A DNA stretch of 9,497 bases, taken from the NCBI GenBank assembly GCA_016934435.1, contig JAFGSU010000246.1:1-9497 (forward strand), written 5' to 3'. Every line of letters begins with the position of its first letter. The first letter of the stretch is position 1. The notes under the pieces were generated by a model that saw only the letters and a list, made by a program, of their open reading frames with translations, did no database searches and was not told where the DNA came from. The translations under genes and the position numbers were made by a program. Of the stretch, positions 1-7,167 are shown piece after piece. The stretch is from Candidatus Zhuqueibacterota bacterium. Lineage in GTDB: Bacteria; Zhuqueibacterota; Zhuqueibacteria; Residuimicrobiales; Residuimicrobiaceae.

Positions 1-174
1 CCGGATTCGGTGGTAACTGGCAAATTTAAGTATTTAGTTAGCACCCACAGGGTTACCCAAATAACTTGTGAACATCGAATCGGTGTAGTCTCGTCGGTAA
101 TCAGATCAGGCCGGCAATATTACTTTTGCGACAGCCTCAAAGTGACGGCGCCTTTTAAGCCAACACATTCCACC
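1..174. other. Downstream region without a supportable gene
   Basis: No convincing coding sequence was found. A plus-strand open frame runs from 10 into the PLP enzyme gene but is antisense to it, has no ribosome binding site and resembles no family. No clear hairpin with a T-tract follows the minus-strand stop at 175. A short stretch at 122-138 resembles the outer end of some insertion sequences, but no partner end or transposase is visible. Confidence 0.3.
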
Positions 175-1164
175 TCATGCAAACTGATTTGCATACGGAA
201 ACAATCCAAAAATCCCTCCGGTATGAATGAAAAGGATATTTTTCATTCTCGCAAACCGGCCGTGTTTGAGTTCCTCCATTAGACCGTACAGGGCTTTGCC
301 GGTATAAACCGGTTCCAGCGCGATGCCTTCCGTTCGCGCAAAGGCTTGCAGCAGCTGCAATTCTTCCGGTCGCGCCTTGCCGTAGCCTTCGCCCACATAG
401 CCGTCGATGATGCGTATATCATCATCGGTGAAAGCGAAATTCGGCAGGAATTCACCCCGTACCGAGGACAGAATATCATTTATTTTTTTGGTGAAATAAT
501 CGGCATCATCGCAGATATTGATGCCATAGATGGGAACCGGATAATTGTAGAGTTTTGTACCCAGTATCAGACCGGCCTGAGTGCCGCCTGATCCGGTGGC
601 GCAGATAATGGCGTCAAAATTGACGTTCAGGTCGATGCTTTGCTTTTTGATCTCCTCTATGGCCTTCGCATAGCCAAAGGCGCCCAGTGCGCAGGACGCA
701 CCTTCCGCAATAACATACGCCCGGCTCCCTTTACCTCGATACGCCTCGGCGATTTCGGTCATAATTTCCATGTTTGCCGAAGCGTATTGTTCGGCGGTGA
801 TGAACGTCATATTCGCACCGAGCACTGTGTCGAGAAAATAATTGCCGGTCGGCGTGCCTGCCGGTGTCCCCTTGAGCACTAAATGGCATTGCAGCCCCAA
901 ACGCGCCGCAAGTGAGGCTGTGGTGCGGGCGTGGTTGGATTGTAAGCCGCCGCAGGTGATTAAAACATCCGCTTTTTGATTCAGGGCGTCTTTGACGACA
1001 AATTCTAATTTGCGCACCTTGTTGCCGCTGAGCAAGACGCCGGTGAGATCGTCTCGTTTGAGATAGATGCGGGTCTTGCCCGTATGCGCATTCCAGCGCT
1101 GCAGCGCATGCACCGGAGTGGGCAGTTGCGCGATTCGGATGGATTCAGGAAGAGAGACAGACAT
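175..1164 (-). CDS. PLP-dependent D-cysteine desulfhydrase-like enzyme
   Basis: This is a fold-type II pyridoxal phosphate enzyme of the ACC deaminase/D-cysteine desulfhydrase family (329 aa). The PLP lysine is K49 in LSGNKVRKLE (45-54). The conserved QSNHAR stands at 75-80, and the phosphate-binding loop GSGGT is at 191-195. Two positions that separate the subfamilies can be read. Where ACC deaminase has Glu in a YEGK context, this protein has Thr (YTGK, 287-290). Where ACC deaminase has Leu in HLGG, it has Thr (HTGG, 314-317). Both choices match D-cysteine desulfhydrase (DcyD type), which yields pyruvate, ammonia and sulfide. Other D-amino acids are possible substrates. The start ATG at 1164 has only an A-rich, weak ribosome binding site. 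It is probably the last gene of this group, although the 131-bp gap upstream allows independent expression. Confidence 0.85.
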   Translation of the reverse strand: MSVSLPESIRIAQLPTPVHALQRWNAHTGKTRIYLKRDDLTGVLLSGNKVRKLEFVVKDALNQKADVLITCGGLQSNHARTTASLAARLGLQCHLVLKGTPAGTPTGNYFLDTVLGANMTFITAEQYASANMEIMTEIAEAYRGKGSRAYVIAEGASCALGAFGYAKAIEEIKKQSIDLNVNFDAIICATGSGGTQAGLILGTKLYNYPVPIYGINICDDADYFTKKINDILSSVRGEFLPNFAFTDDDIRIIDGYVGEGYGKARPEELQLLQAFARTEGIALEPVYTGKALYGLMEELKHGRFARMKNILFIHTGGIFGLFPYANQFA

Positions 1165-1295
1165 TTCTTTTATTCTTTTTTTATCGGTTACAGTTATGTG
1201 GCGCCTGGCTGGAAAAAGGCTCCCACACTATCCGGTCCATTTTATTTCAGGGTGGGCAATATCTATTCAATCTTAAAAACCGTCGTATACAATTA
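1165..1295 (-). other. 131-bp intergenic gap upstream of the PLP enzyme gene
   Basis: This is the longest non-coding gap between genes here, so the downstream gene may have its own promoter. A weak candidate on the minus strand is TTGAAT (1265-1270) and AATAAA (1241-1246) with 18 bp between them, each matching consensus at four of six positions. No strong hairpin terminator for the kinase gene and no recognisable operator were seen. Confidence 0.25.
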
Positions 1296-2279
1296 TCATT
1301 CCTGTTGCTTTGCCGCCGATAATTTATAATAATCCGCTGCCAGAGCAATGGCGCCGATCATACCGGCGTTATTGCCCAGTTGCGCGCGAACCAGTTTCAC
1401 GCCGCGCAGGGCTGCGGCCATGGCATATTTTTGTGTCTGCTGCCAGATTTGCGCGATGAATTGATCGCCGGCATCGGCCACGCCGCCGCCGATGACGATG
1501 ATTTCGGGATTGAAAATATTGACGACATTACCGATTGCCGCCCCCAGATAATGACACGTCTCATCGATGACCGAGATGGCCTCCATTTGGCCCTGCTGTG
1601 CCTGGGCAAATACAAGTTCGGTGTTCACGGTTTTAGGAATCGGCAAATCGCTTCTGGACAATTTTTCAATATAGGATTTTACCATTGCAGGAGCCGAGGC
1701 ATATGCCTCGATGCATCCGATGCCGCCGCAATTACAGGGGATGCCGTCGTATTTGATGCTCATATGTCCGATTTCGGAACCCGCAAATCGGGCGCCGCGA
1801 TAGAGTTCATCGCCGATGAAAATGCCGCCACCGATTCCTGTTCCCAGCGTTAATGCGATCACATAACGGTAACCCTTTGCCGCCCCATAGCGGCATTCAG
1901 CCAGAGCCATCAAATTGGCATCGTTGTCGGCCCAGACCGGCAAATGGAATCGCGAAGAGAGTCGACCGCGTATGTCGGCATCAGCCCAATCGCGCAAATT
2001 GGGTGTGTTGCCGATTATTTTCCCGCGATCGAAATCCACAGCGCCCGGACTGCCACAGCCGATGGCTTTGACCTTGAGATTGGAAGATTCAGCTTGCTTT
2101 AACAAATCCGCCACTGCCGCAAACATGGCCGAAAATATGGCCGCACCACCTTTTTTCGCATTGCTTGGTATCTTGTTTTTATAAAAGATGGTTCCATCCG
2201 CTGTGCCCAGTGCATATTTCAAAAATGTTCCACCCAGATCCAGCCCGATAAATGCGTCTTTCAACGACGTCAACTCCAT
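1296..2279 (-). CDS. ROK-family sugar kinase, probably glucokinase
   Basis: This ATP-dependent sugar kinase (327 aa) probably phosphorylates glucose to glucose 6-phosphate. The N-terminal phosphate-binding loop is GLDLGGTFLK (12-21). The catalytic aspartate is D120 in ADNDANL. The second phosphate motif LGTGIGGG is at 145-152. The sugar- and zinc-binding segment contains E169 and H172 (EIGH) and the ROK zinc motif with C182, C184 and C189 followed by E191. The C-terminal adenosine region is VIGGGVA (262-268). No N-terminal helix-turn-helix is present, so this is a kinase rather than a ROK repressor. The start ATG at 2279 has AAGGAG (2292-2297) directly after the def stop, 12 nt away. N-acetylmannosamine or another hexose could be the substrate; glucose is a family-based preference only. 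Confidence 0.9.
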   Translation of the reverse strand: MELTSLKDAFIGLDLGGTFLKYALGTADGTIFYKNKIPSNAKKGGAAIFSAMFAAVADLLKQAESSNLKVKAIGCGSPGAVDFDRGKIIGNTPNLRDWADADIRGRLSSRFHLPVWADNDANLMALAECRYGAAKGYRYVIALTLGTGIGGGIFIGDELYRGARFAGSEIGHMSIKYDGIPCNCGGIGCIEAYASAPAMVKSYIEKLSRSDLPIPKTVNTELVFAQAQQGQMEAISVIDETCHYLGAAIGNVVNIFNPEIIVIGGGVADAGDQFIAQIWQQTQKYAMAAALRGVKLVRAQLGNNAGMIGAIALAADYYKLSAAKQQE

Positions 2280-2297
2280 TTGTGCGTCGGACTCCTT

Positions 2298-2888
2298 TCA
2301 TGCCTTTGCCGGCGAATCAAAAAATAGTAGTTCCTTGTTCGTGTGATATATTCTGCGAAATTCCTGCTGAACGGAGACGAGTCGCGCCGGCTCTTTTACA
2401 ATTTGCTCTGTGCCCGGCTTGCGACGCAGCCAAACCAGCGTCTCCAGGTCAATACGATCAATATAGAGAATACCATTGAGGTGATCGATCTCATGCTGCA
2501 ATATTCTGGCAAACAATCCTTTCGCGGTATGTTCAACGCTTTCCCCTTCGGGTGTTTGCGCCCGAACGACGATTTTTTCGTACCTGGGCACCTCGCCTTG
2601 CAATTGCGGCAAACTCAGACATCCCTCCAAATCGACGGAAATTTTTTCACTGCGAGCGATGATGAGTGGATTCAGCAGAACATGTACTTTATTCTTATCC
2701 GGTTCCAATGCTACGCACAATTGCATATCTGCATCAACCTGTGTGGCAGCCAGCCCGGCACCGTCCAGGGCATACATGGTTTCGATCATATCCTCAATGA
2801 ATTGCGCCTCCACTTCTTCGGGTTTACACATTTTCGCCACATGCCGAAGACTCTGATGTCCATATTTAACAACTTGCAATATTGCCAT
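2298..2888 (-). CDS. def: Peptide deformylase
   Basis: This cytoplasmic metalloenzyme removes the N-formyl group from nascent proteins. All three family motifs are visible in 196 aa. Motif 1 is GAGLAATQ (43-50) with the oxyanion Gln 50. Motif 2 is EGCLS (88-92) with the metal ligand C90. Motif 3 is HEIDH (132-136) with metal ligands H132 and H136 and catalytic E133. Motif 1 continues as QVD, where many members have QVG. A C-terminal extension of about 35 residues beyond the core (about 160-196) is not recognised. The start ATG at 2888 lies inside the last codons of lipA in another frame, which implies translational coupling. GAGGAAG within lipA is a rather distant ribosome binding site. The usual partner fmt is not in the window. 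Confidence 0.95.
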   Translation of the reverse strand: MAILQVVKYGHQSLRHVAKMCKPEEVEAQFIEDMIETMYALDGAGLAATQVDADMQLCVALEPDKNKVHVLLNPLIIARSEKISVDLEGCLSLPQLQGEVPRYEKIVVRAQTPEGESVEHTAKGLFARILQHEIDHLNGILYIDRIDLETLVWLRRKPGTEQIVKEPARLVSVQQEFRRIYHTNKELLFFDSPAKA

Positions 2889-3765
2889 TTACTTTTTTTA
2901 CTTCCTCATATTTATTAACCTGTTCATCCGCATGATAAGAACTCCGAACCAGAGGCGCCGACTCGACATGGCGGAATCCCAATTCCTCCCCGTACATTTT
3001 CAAATCATGGAATTCAGCGGGTGTGACGAATCTTTTCTCTGAAAAATGTTTGCGCGACGGCGGCAGATATTGCCCGAGCGTCAGAATCTGACAGCCTCCA
3101 TCTAGCAATGCATGCATAGTATCGCGCACCTCATCGATTGTTTCTCCCAGCCCGAGCATCAGGCCCGATTTGCTCGTCATACCGGCTCTGGCAGCGCGGC
3201 GCAGCAGCTGGAGCGAGCGCGAAAAATCAGCCTGAGGGCGGATATAGGGATAGAGCGCTGGTACCGTCTCGATATTGTGATTTAAAACATCCGGTTTCTC
3301 ATTCAGGACGACCTGCAATGCGGCAGCGGAACCGGCAAAATCGGGAATAAGGACTTCTACTTTACAGTCCGGATTTATCGCCCTGATGGCGCGAATGGTC
3401 TGCGCAAATTGCCCAGCGCCGCCATCCGGGAGGTCATCCCGCGTCACCGATGTCACCACCGCATACGAAAGCCCCAGGTGTTTTACTGCCTGCGCCACTC
3501 TTTGCGGTTCCTCAACATCCGGCTTTTTCGGCTTACCATGAGATATGGCGCAAAAAGCGCAATTACGGGTACAAACATCACCCAGAATCATGAAAGCGGC
3601 TGTTCTCCGCCCCCAGCACTCGCCTATATTGGGGCAACGCGCGCTCTCACATACCGTGTGCAGCCGCAAGCGTTTGAGCAATTGCCGTACCTGATAGGAA
3701 TCTCCTTTTCCGGTGAGTTCAACCTTGAGCCATGACGGCCGCCTATTTACTGATATATCATTCAT
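2866..3765 (-). CDS. lipA: Lipoyl synthase
   Basis: This radical SAM enzyme inserts two sulfurs into octanoyl groups on E2 and GcvH lipoyl domains to make lipoyl. Counted from the ATG at 3765 (299 aa), the auxiliary 4Fe-4S cluster cysteines are C39, C44 and C50 (C-x4-C-x5-C). The radical SAM cysteines are C65, C69 and C72 (C-x3-C-x2-C). The RSSYHA motif (274-279) supplies the conserved C-terminal serine ligand. An upstream TTG (3768) is in frame, but the ATG gives the usual start just before RRPSWLK. No Shine-Dalgarno is visible before either codon in the AT-rich 42 bp between thyX and this ATG. The 3' end overlaps def by 23 bp. It lies two genes from the E2 whose cofactor it makes; no lipB or lplA is in the window. 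Confidence 0.97.
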   Translation of the reverse strand: MNDISVNRRPSWLKVELTGKGDSYQVRQLLKRLRLHTVCESARCPNIGECWGRRTAAFMILGDVCTRNCAFCAISHGKPKKPDVEEPQRVAQAVKHLGLSYAVVTSVTRDDLPDGGAGQFAQTIRAIRAINPDCKVEVLIPDFAGSAAALQVVLNEKPDVLNHNIETVPALYPYIRPQADFSRSLQLLRRAARAGMTSKSGLMLGLGETIDEVRDTMHALLDGGCQILTLGQYLPPSRKHFSEKRFVTPAEFHDLKMYGEELGFRHVESAPLVRSSYHADEQVNKYEEVKKVNGNIASC

Positions 3766-3807
3766 CAAATAATGTAATAATTTTTTACAAAAATAAAAAG
3801 TATTTCT

Positions 3808-4497
3808 CTATTCTTCCGTCCATTTTTCGCCTTTCCGAATGTACCTTTCAAAAGCCTCAAAAGTCCAGGGCATTCGCTGGCGAAAAATCACGGCAATGGC
3901 TTCCGCATACATACGGATTTCATACTGGGCATGTTCATCGAGTCGTAAAGAGAGAAAATTGATGAGAGCCCGGGCGTTAATAGTCCAGTAGAACTGGGTG
4001 TACAGCGAAAGCGGCAGCACGATGCGGGCATGTTCTCGAGCTACCCCCTGTTGCAGCAGGGACTCGTACAACTCGTAGGCCTTTTCATAAAAATCGCTGA
4101 TTTGTTTTTTCAATTGCCTGTTTTTCTCTTCCGGCAACGTATCATACTGGTAATTACGAGCTTTTTGTGATCTCAAATTTTCCGGCAAACAAAACTCTTC
4201 CTGCATGGTGGTATACCGTCCGGAAATTTCATTATAACTGGCTATGCGATGTCGGAACCATTGTCGGGCGACAAAAATGGGGCATTTGATATGAAATTTA
4301 AACACCGAATGTTCAAAAGGTGTTTCATGATGATTCGCCAGTAGAAACTGCAGCAATTTTTTATCACGCTCCGGTTCGGTTTCGCCCTTGCCGAATGAGA
4401 CGCGCGCCGCCTGTACCACGGCAAGGTCACCGCCCATAAAATCCATCAATTTTACAAATCCCTTATCCAGAACAGAGGTTTCAGATAGTGTTTTCAA
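3808..4497 (-). CDS. thyX: Flavin-dependent thymidylate synthase ThyX
   Basis: ThyX makes dTMP from dUMP with methylenetetrahydrofolate and reduced FAD, replacing ThyA. The 229-aa product has the diagnostic RHR-x7-S motif at 82-92 (R82 H83 R84 ... S92), extended as SYNEISGRY. It also has the C-terminal RLDEHAQYEIR block (185-195) that contributes dUMP and FAD contacts. Length is normal for the family. The start ATG at 4497 follows AAGGGTG (4502-4508) at short spacing, a good ribosome binding site. The 95-bp gap after E2 shows no clear hairpin terminator or convincing promoter, so read-through from the dehydrogenase operon is possible. Its placement between E2 and lipA has no obvious metabolic logic. 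The call is secure from the signature motif. Confidence 0.97.
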   Translation of the reverse strand: MKTLSETSVLDKGFVKLMDFMGGDLAVVQAARVSFGKGETEPERDKKLLQFLLANHHETPFEHSVFKFHIKCPIFVARQWFRHRIASYNEISGRYTTMQEEFCLPENLRSQKARNYQYDTLPEEKNRQLKKQISDFYEKAYELYESLLQQGVAREHARIVLPLSLYTQFYWTINARALINFLSLRLDEHAQYEIRMYAEAIAVIFRQRMPWTFEAFERYIRKGEKWTEE

Positions 4498-4592
4498 GAT
4501 GCACCCTTAATCATAAAATACCGTTCCATACAAGCCGCCACCCTCATTGAACAAGCATGTCATTCGGTTAATATATTTTAGGAAAGCAAATT

Positions 4593-5855
4593 TCAGGGAA
4601 ATGAATACCCTTCCAGCATCTGCACCAGTCTCTGTAAAAATCGGCCGGCATACAGGCCATCGATAATGCGATGATCATAGGTCAGGCTGATGAACATCAT
4701 GGAACGTATGGCGATGGCATCGTTGATCACCACCGGTCGTTTTTTAATCACACCGGTTCCCAGGATGGCGAGCTGGGGTTGATTAATGATCGGCGTACCG
4801 AAGAGATTGCCAAATGTGCCGATATTGGTAATGGAAAAAGTGCCGCCCTGTACCTCTTCGGGGTTTAGCTCTTTGTTTCTGGCGCGATTGGCGAGATCCG
4901 CTACAGTTCGTGCGATGCCGGTCAAATTCATCTGATCCGCATTGCGCACAACCGGAACAATCAAGCCCCTGTCCATACCTACGGCAATGCCGATGTTGAT
5001 CTGTCTTTTCAGAATAATGCGATCCTTATCGACAGAGGCGTTGATCAGTGGGAACTCTTTTAAAGCGCGGGCGGCAGCATCAATAAAAAAAACGGTATAG
5101 GTCAAAGGAAAACCTTCACGCTGCTCGAACATTTTTTTGACGCTCTCGCGGTACTGCACGATGGGCGTTAAATCCACTTCCGCAACCGACGTCACATGCG
5201 CCGATGTCCGCTTGCTGAGAAGCATATGCTCTGCAATTCGCTTGCGCACATGGTCCATCGCGATTATTTCGTGGTCCTCATAAGAGGCCTCGGCAGCCGC
5301 CGAATCGGATGAAGCCATAATCGGTTCAGGCAGGGATGGTTGCGGAATCTCTGTCGGCATCGGCGATTTAAAATCCGGCCGGGATTTCCCTTCAACAACA
5401 GCCAGTATATCCGATTTGGTTATGCGTCCATTAATGCCACTGCCGACAATGGCATCCAGTTGTGCAGCTCCCAATCCATGCTCACGGGCAATTTTTTTTA
5501 CTACAGGTGATAGGAACCGTTTGCTATCGAGTTCGATAGCCGGTGTTTTTATAGCGGGTTCAGGCTTTGTTTCCGGCGGTTGTTCCCGTTGAGGAGTCGG
5601 TTCGCTTTTTCCTTGTTTATCATCTTTTTTGCTGATTCTGGCAATGGGTGTGCCTACGGCAACGGTCTGGCCTTCCTCAACCAGTATTTCAGCCAAAATA
5701 CCGTCAGCCGGTGCCGGGATTTCGGAATCCACTTTATCCGTGCTGATTTCAAGAATGATCTCATCTTTTTGTACCGGTTCCCCGGGTTGCTTGCGCCATT
5801 TGATGATAGTCCCTTCTACAATACTCTCACCCATTTGCGGCATTATCATGTCCAT
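4593..5855 (-). CDS. 2-oxo acid dehydrogenase E2, dihydrolipoamide acyltransferase
   Basis: This is the core E2 component (420 aa), which accepts the acyl group from E1 on a lipoyl arm and transfers it to CoA. A single lipoyl domain covers about 1-76, with the lipoylated lysine K41 in STDKVDS. A Pro-rich linker follows (about 77-110). The peripheral subunit-binding domain spans about 113-152 (FLSPVVKKIAREHG and GINGRITKSD). A second flexible linker runs to about 195, then the catalytic acyltransferase domain to the end. The domain holds the catalytic DHRIIDG (394-400) and the conserved GGTFSITNIGTFG (337-349). The start ATG at 5855 places MPQMGESIVEG as in the family; AAAGG and GGTAG upstream give a modest ribosome binding site. 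lipA, two genes downstream, encodes the synthase for its cofactor. Substrate class is undecided; a branched-chain or pyruvate complex fits equally well. Confidence 0.95.
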   Translation of the reverse strand: MDMIMPQMGESIVEGTIIKWRKQPGEPVQKDEIILEISTDKVDSEIPAPADGILAEILVEEGQTVAVGTPIARISKKDDKQGKSEPTPQREQPPETKPEPAIKTPAIELDSKRFLSPVVKKIAREHGLGAAQLDAIVGSGINGRITKSDILAVVEGKSRPDFKSPMPTEIPQPSLPEPIMASSDSAAAEASYEDHEIIAMDHVRKRIAEHMLLSKRTSAHVTSVAEVDLTPIVQYRESVKKMFEQREGFPLTYTVFFIDAAARALKEFPLINASVDKDRIILKRQINIGIAVGMDRGLIVPVVRNADQMNLTGIARTVADLANRARNKELNPEEVQGGTFSITNIGTFGNLFGTPIINQPQLAILGTGVIKKRPVVINDAIAIRSMMFISLTYDHRIIDGLYAGRFLQRLVQMLEGYSFP

Positions 5856-5904
5856 TTTGATCTACCAACCTTTCAAAAATATCCACCACATATCGTAAAC
5901 AGCG

Positions 5905-6150
5905 CTAGACATCATAGGACAGGGCGCGGTCGATTTCCAGTTGCGCATCGATCTCGGTCAGCTGGTCTTCAAGAGCCTTTTTATGCTGGGATTCCTGTTC
6001 AGCCAATTTTGTAAACATTTCCACTTCAACCGGTGTACGGGCGACCTGTCGGGCACGAATATAGAAATGATACGCCTCCTCTTCACGCTTGATGGCGATT
6101 TGTAATATTTCGCGCATAGAAGTCAGCTCTTCAAACTCTTTTTGCGTCAT
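5905..6150 (-). CDS. Small half-ferritin-like (rubrerythrin-type) protein
   Basis: The product is 81 aa, highly charged and predicted almost entirely helical. Helix one contains E23-x-x-A26-x-x-x-Y30 (in EEEAYHFY), and helix two contains LAEQESQH with E53-x-x-H56. These are the Glu and Glu-x-x-His signatures of ferritin-like diiron proteins such as rubrerythrin. Only one pair of helices is present where rubrerythrins have two, so a complete diiron four-helix bundle would need a dimer, as in the half-sized encapsulated ferritins, whose ligand spacing (about 30 residues from Glu to Glu-x-x-His) is similar. The frame extends to a GTG at 6165, but the ATG at 6150 has a far better ribosome binding site. 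There is no signal peptide, membrane segment, rubredoxin cysteines or recognisable encapsulin cargo tag. It sits 17 bp after E1 beta and 49 bp before E2, so co-expression with the complex is very likely. Iron storage, peroxide defence or a structural role are all possible; none is shown. Confidence 0.7.
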   Translation of the reverse strand: MTQKEFEELTSMREILQIAIKREEEAYHFYIRARQVARTPVEVEMFTKLAEQESQHKKALEDQLTEIDAQLEIDRALSYDV

Positions 6151-6159
6151 AGCCTGACA

Positions 6160-6168
6160 CCTCACCTT
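6160..6168 (-). promoter_or_regulatory. Ribosome binding site of the half-ferritin gene
   Basis: On the minus strand AAGGTGAGG ends 9 nt before the ATG at 6150 and overlaps the TAA stop of E1 beta. The alternative GTG start at 6165 lies inside this same motif and has no separate site of its own. This decides in favour of the ATG and an 81-residue product. Confidence 0.65.
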
Positions 6169-7148
6169 TAGAAATGAATCACCTGCCGCACGGCCACGAT
6201 AATTTTTTCAGGATTCGGCATAAAATATTCTTCCAAAACCGGCGCATAAGGGGTCGGCGTATCGAGGGCAGCGACGCGCTTGATGGGTGCATCCAACATT
6301 TCAAATCCGTTATCGGAGATAAGCGCCGCCACTTCGGCTCCAATCCCAGCTGTGAGATTTGCCTCATGGACGATGACCACGCGACTGGTGCGTTCCACAG
6401 TGCTGAGAACAGCTTCTTTATCCAGTGGCTGCAGGGTGCGCAAATCCAGAATTTCGACGTCGAGCTGATCCTGCTCGTTTAGTATCTCTGCCGCCTGCAG
6501 GCAGGCGTGGACCATGGAACCGTAGGTAATGAGGGATACATGCCGACCGGGTTTTACCAGGCGAGCCTTTCCGATGGGAACGACCACATCATCGCCTTCC
6601 GGCAGCTTTTCTTTGATTCGCCGATAGAGAAATTTGTTTTCAAAATATAACACCGGATTATTATCACGGATAGCGGCTTTTAACAAGCCTTTGGCGTCCG
6701 CCGGCGTCGACGGCGCAACGACTTTCAGACCGGGTTGATGTACGAACCAGGCTTCGGGATTCTTAGAGTGAAAGGCGCCACCGTGGATGCCGCCACCCGA
6801 AGGCGCCCTGACAACGATCGGCACGGGTATACCGTAGCGATAATGCATGGTGGCCGCATTGGTCACCAGTTGACTGAATCCCACCGTTATGAAATCGGCA
6901 AATTGCATCTCTGCAACCGGCCGCATGCCGACAAGCGCAGCCCCCACGGCAACTCCGATAATGGCCGATTCCGATATAGGCGTATCCATGACCCGCGCCT
7001 GGCCGAACTCTTCATACAGACCCTTGGTGACTTTGAAAGCGCCGCCATAAATACCGATATCCTCGCCCAGCAAAAACACCTTTTCGTCGCGTTGCATCTC
7101 CTCGCGCAACGCCTCGGTAATGGCCTGTAAGTATGTGATCTCTGCCAT
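6168..7148 (-). CDS. 2-oxo acid dehydrogenase E1 component, beta subunit
   Basis: This is the beta subunit (326 aa) of the heterotetrameric E1, contributing the pyrimidine-binding half of the ThDP site. It opens with the typical LLGEDIG (26-32) and GGAFKVT segments. It carries the conserved Glu of TPISE (E60) that activates the cofactor, and His 127 in AFHSK, equivalent to the conserved active-site histidine region. The C-terminal transketolase-like domain has DLRTLQPLD (235-243) and HEANLTAGIGAE (261-272). The start is ATG at 7148, preceded by TGGAA as only a weak ribosome binding site; translation may be coupled to the alpha gene. The segment LYFENKFLYRR (167-177) looks somewhat closer to branched-chain 2-oxo acid dehydrogenases than to pyruvate dehydrogenases, from memory of the families, so this is a hint only. 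It stops at TAA 6168-6170, overlapping the ribosome binding site of the next small gene. Confidence 0.94.
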   Translation of the reverse strand: MAEITYLQAITEALREEMQRDEKVFLLGEDIGIYGGAFKVTKGLYEEFGQARVMDTPISESAIIGVAVGAALVGMRPVAEMQFADFITVGFSQLVTNAATMHYRYGIPVPIVVRAPSGGGIHGGAFHSKNPEAWFVHQPGLKVVAPSTPADAKGLLKAAIRDNNPVLYFENKFLYRRIKEKLPEGDDVVVPIGKARLVKPGRHVSLITYGSMVHACLQAAEILNEQDQLDVEILDLRTLQPLDKEAVLSTVERTSRVVIVHEANLTAGIGAEVAALISDNGFEMLDAPIKRVAALDTPTPYAPVLEEYFMPNPEKIIVAVRQVIHF

Positions 7149-7167
7149 GTTTGGATTCCAAATTTAA

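Noticed and set aside
175..1164. ACC deaminase assignment for the PLP enzyme
   Set aside because: The Glu and Leu that mark ACC deaminase are both Thr here (YTGK and HTGG), as in D-cysteine desulfhydrases.
1380..1853. Plus-strand open frame of 157 codons antisense to the ROK kinase
   Set aside because: It lies wholly within the kinase gene, whose motifs account for the sequence; it looks like a shadow frame.
2343..2918. Plus-strand open frame of 191 codons antisense to def
   Set aside because: It mirrors a strongly supported deformylase on the other strand, has no ribosome binding site, and its translation is rich in Cys, His and Phe with no family resemblance.
4498..4592. Promoter for thyX in the gap after E2
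   Set aside because: A TATGAT hexamer is present but has no matching -35 at proper spacing and is so near the ATG that the transcript would start at the ribosome binding site.
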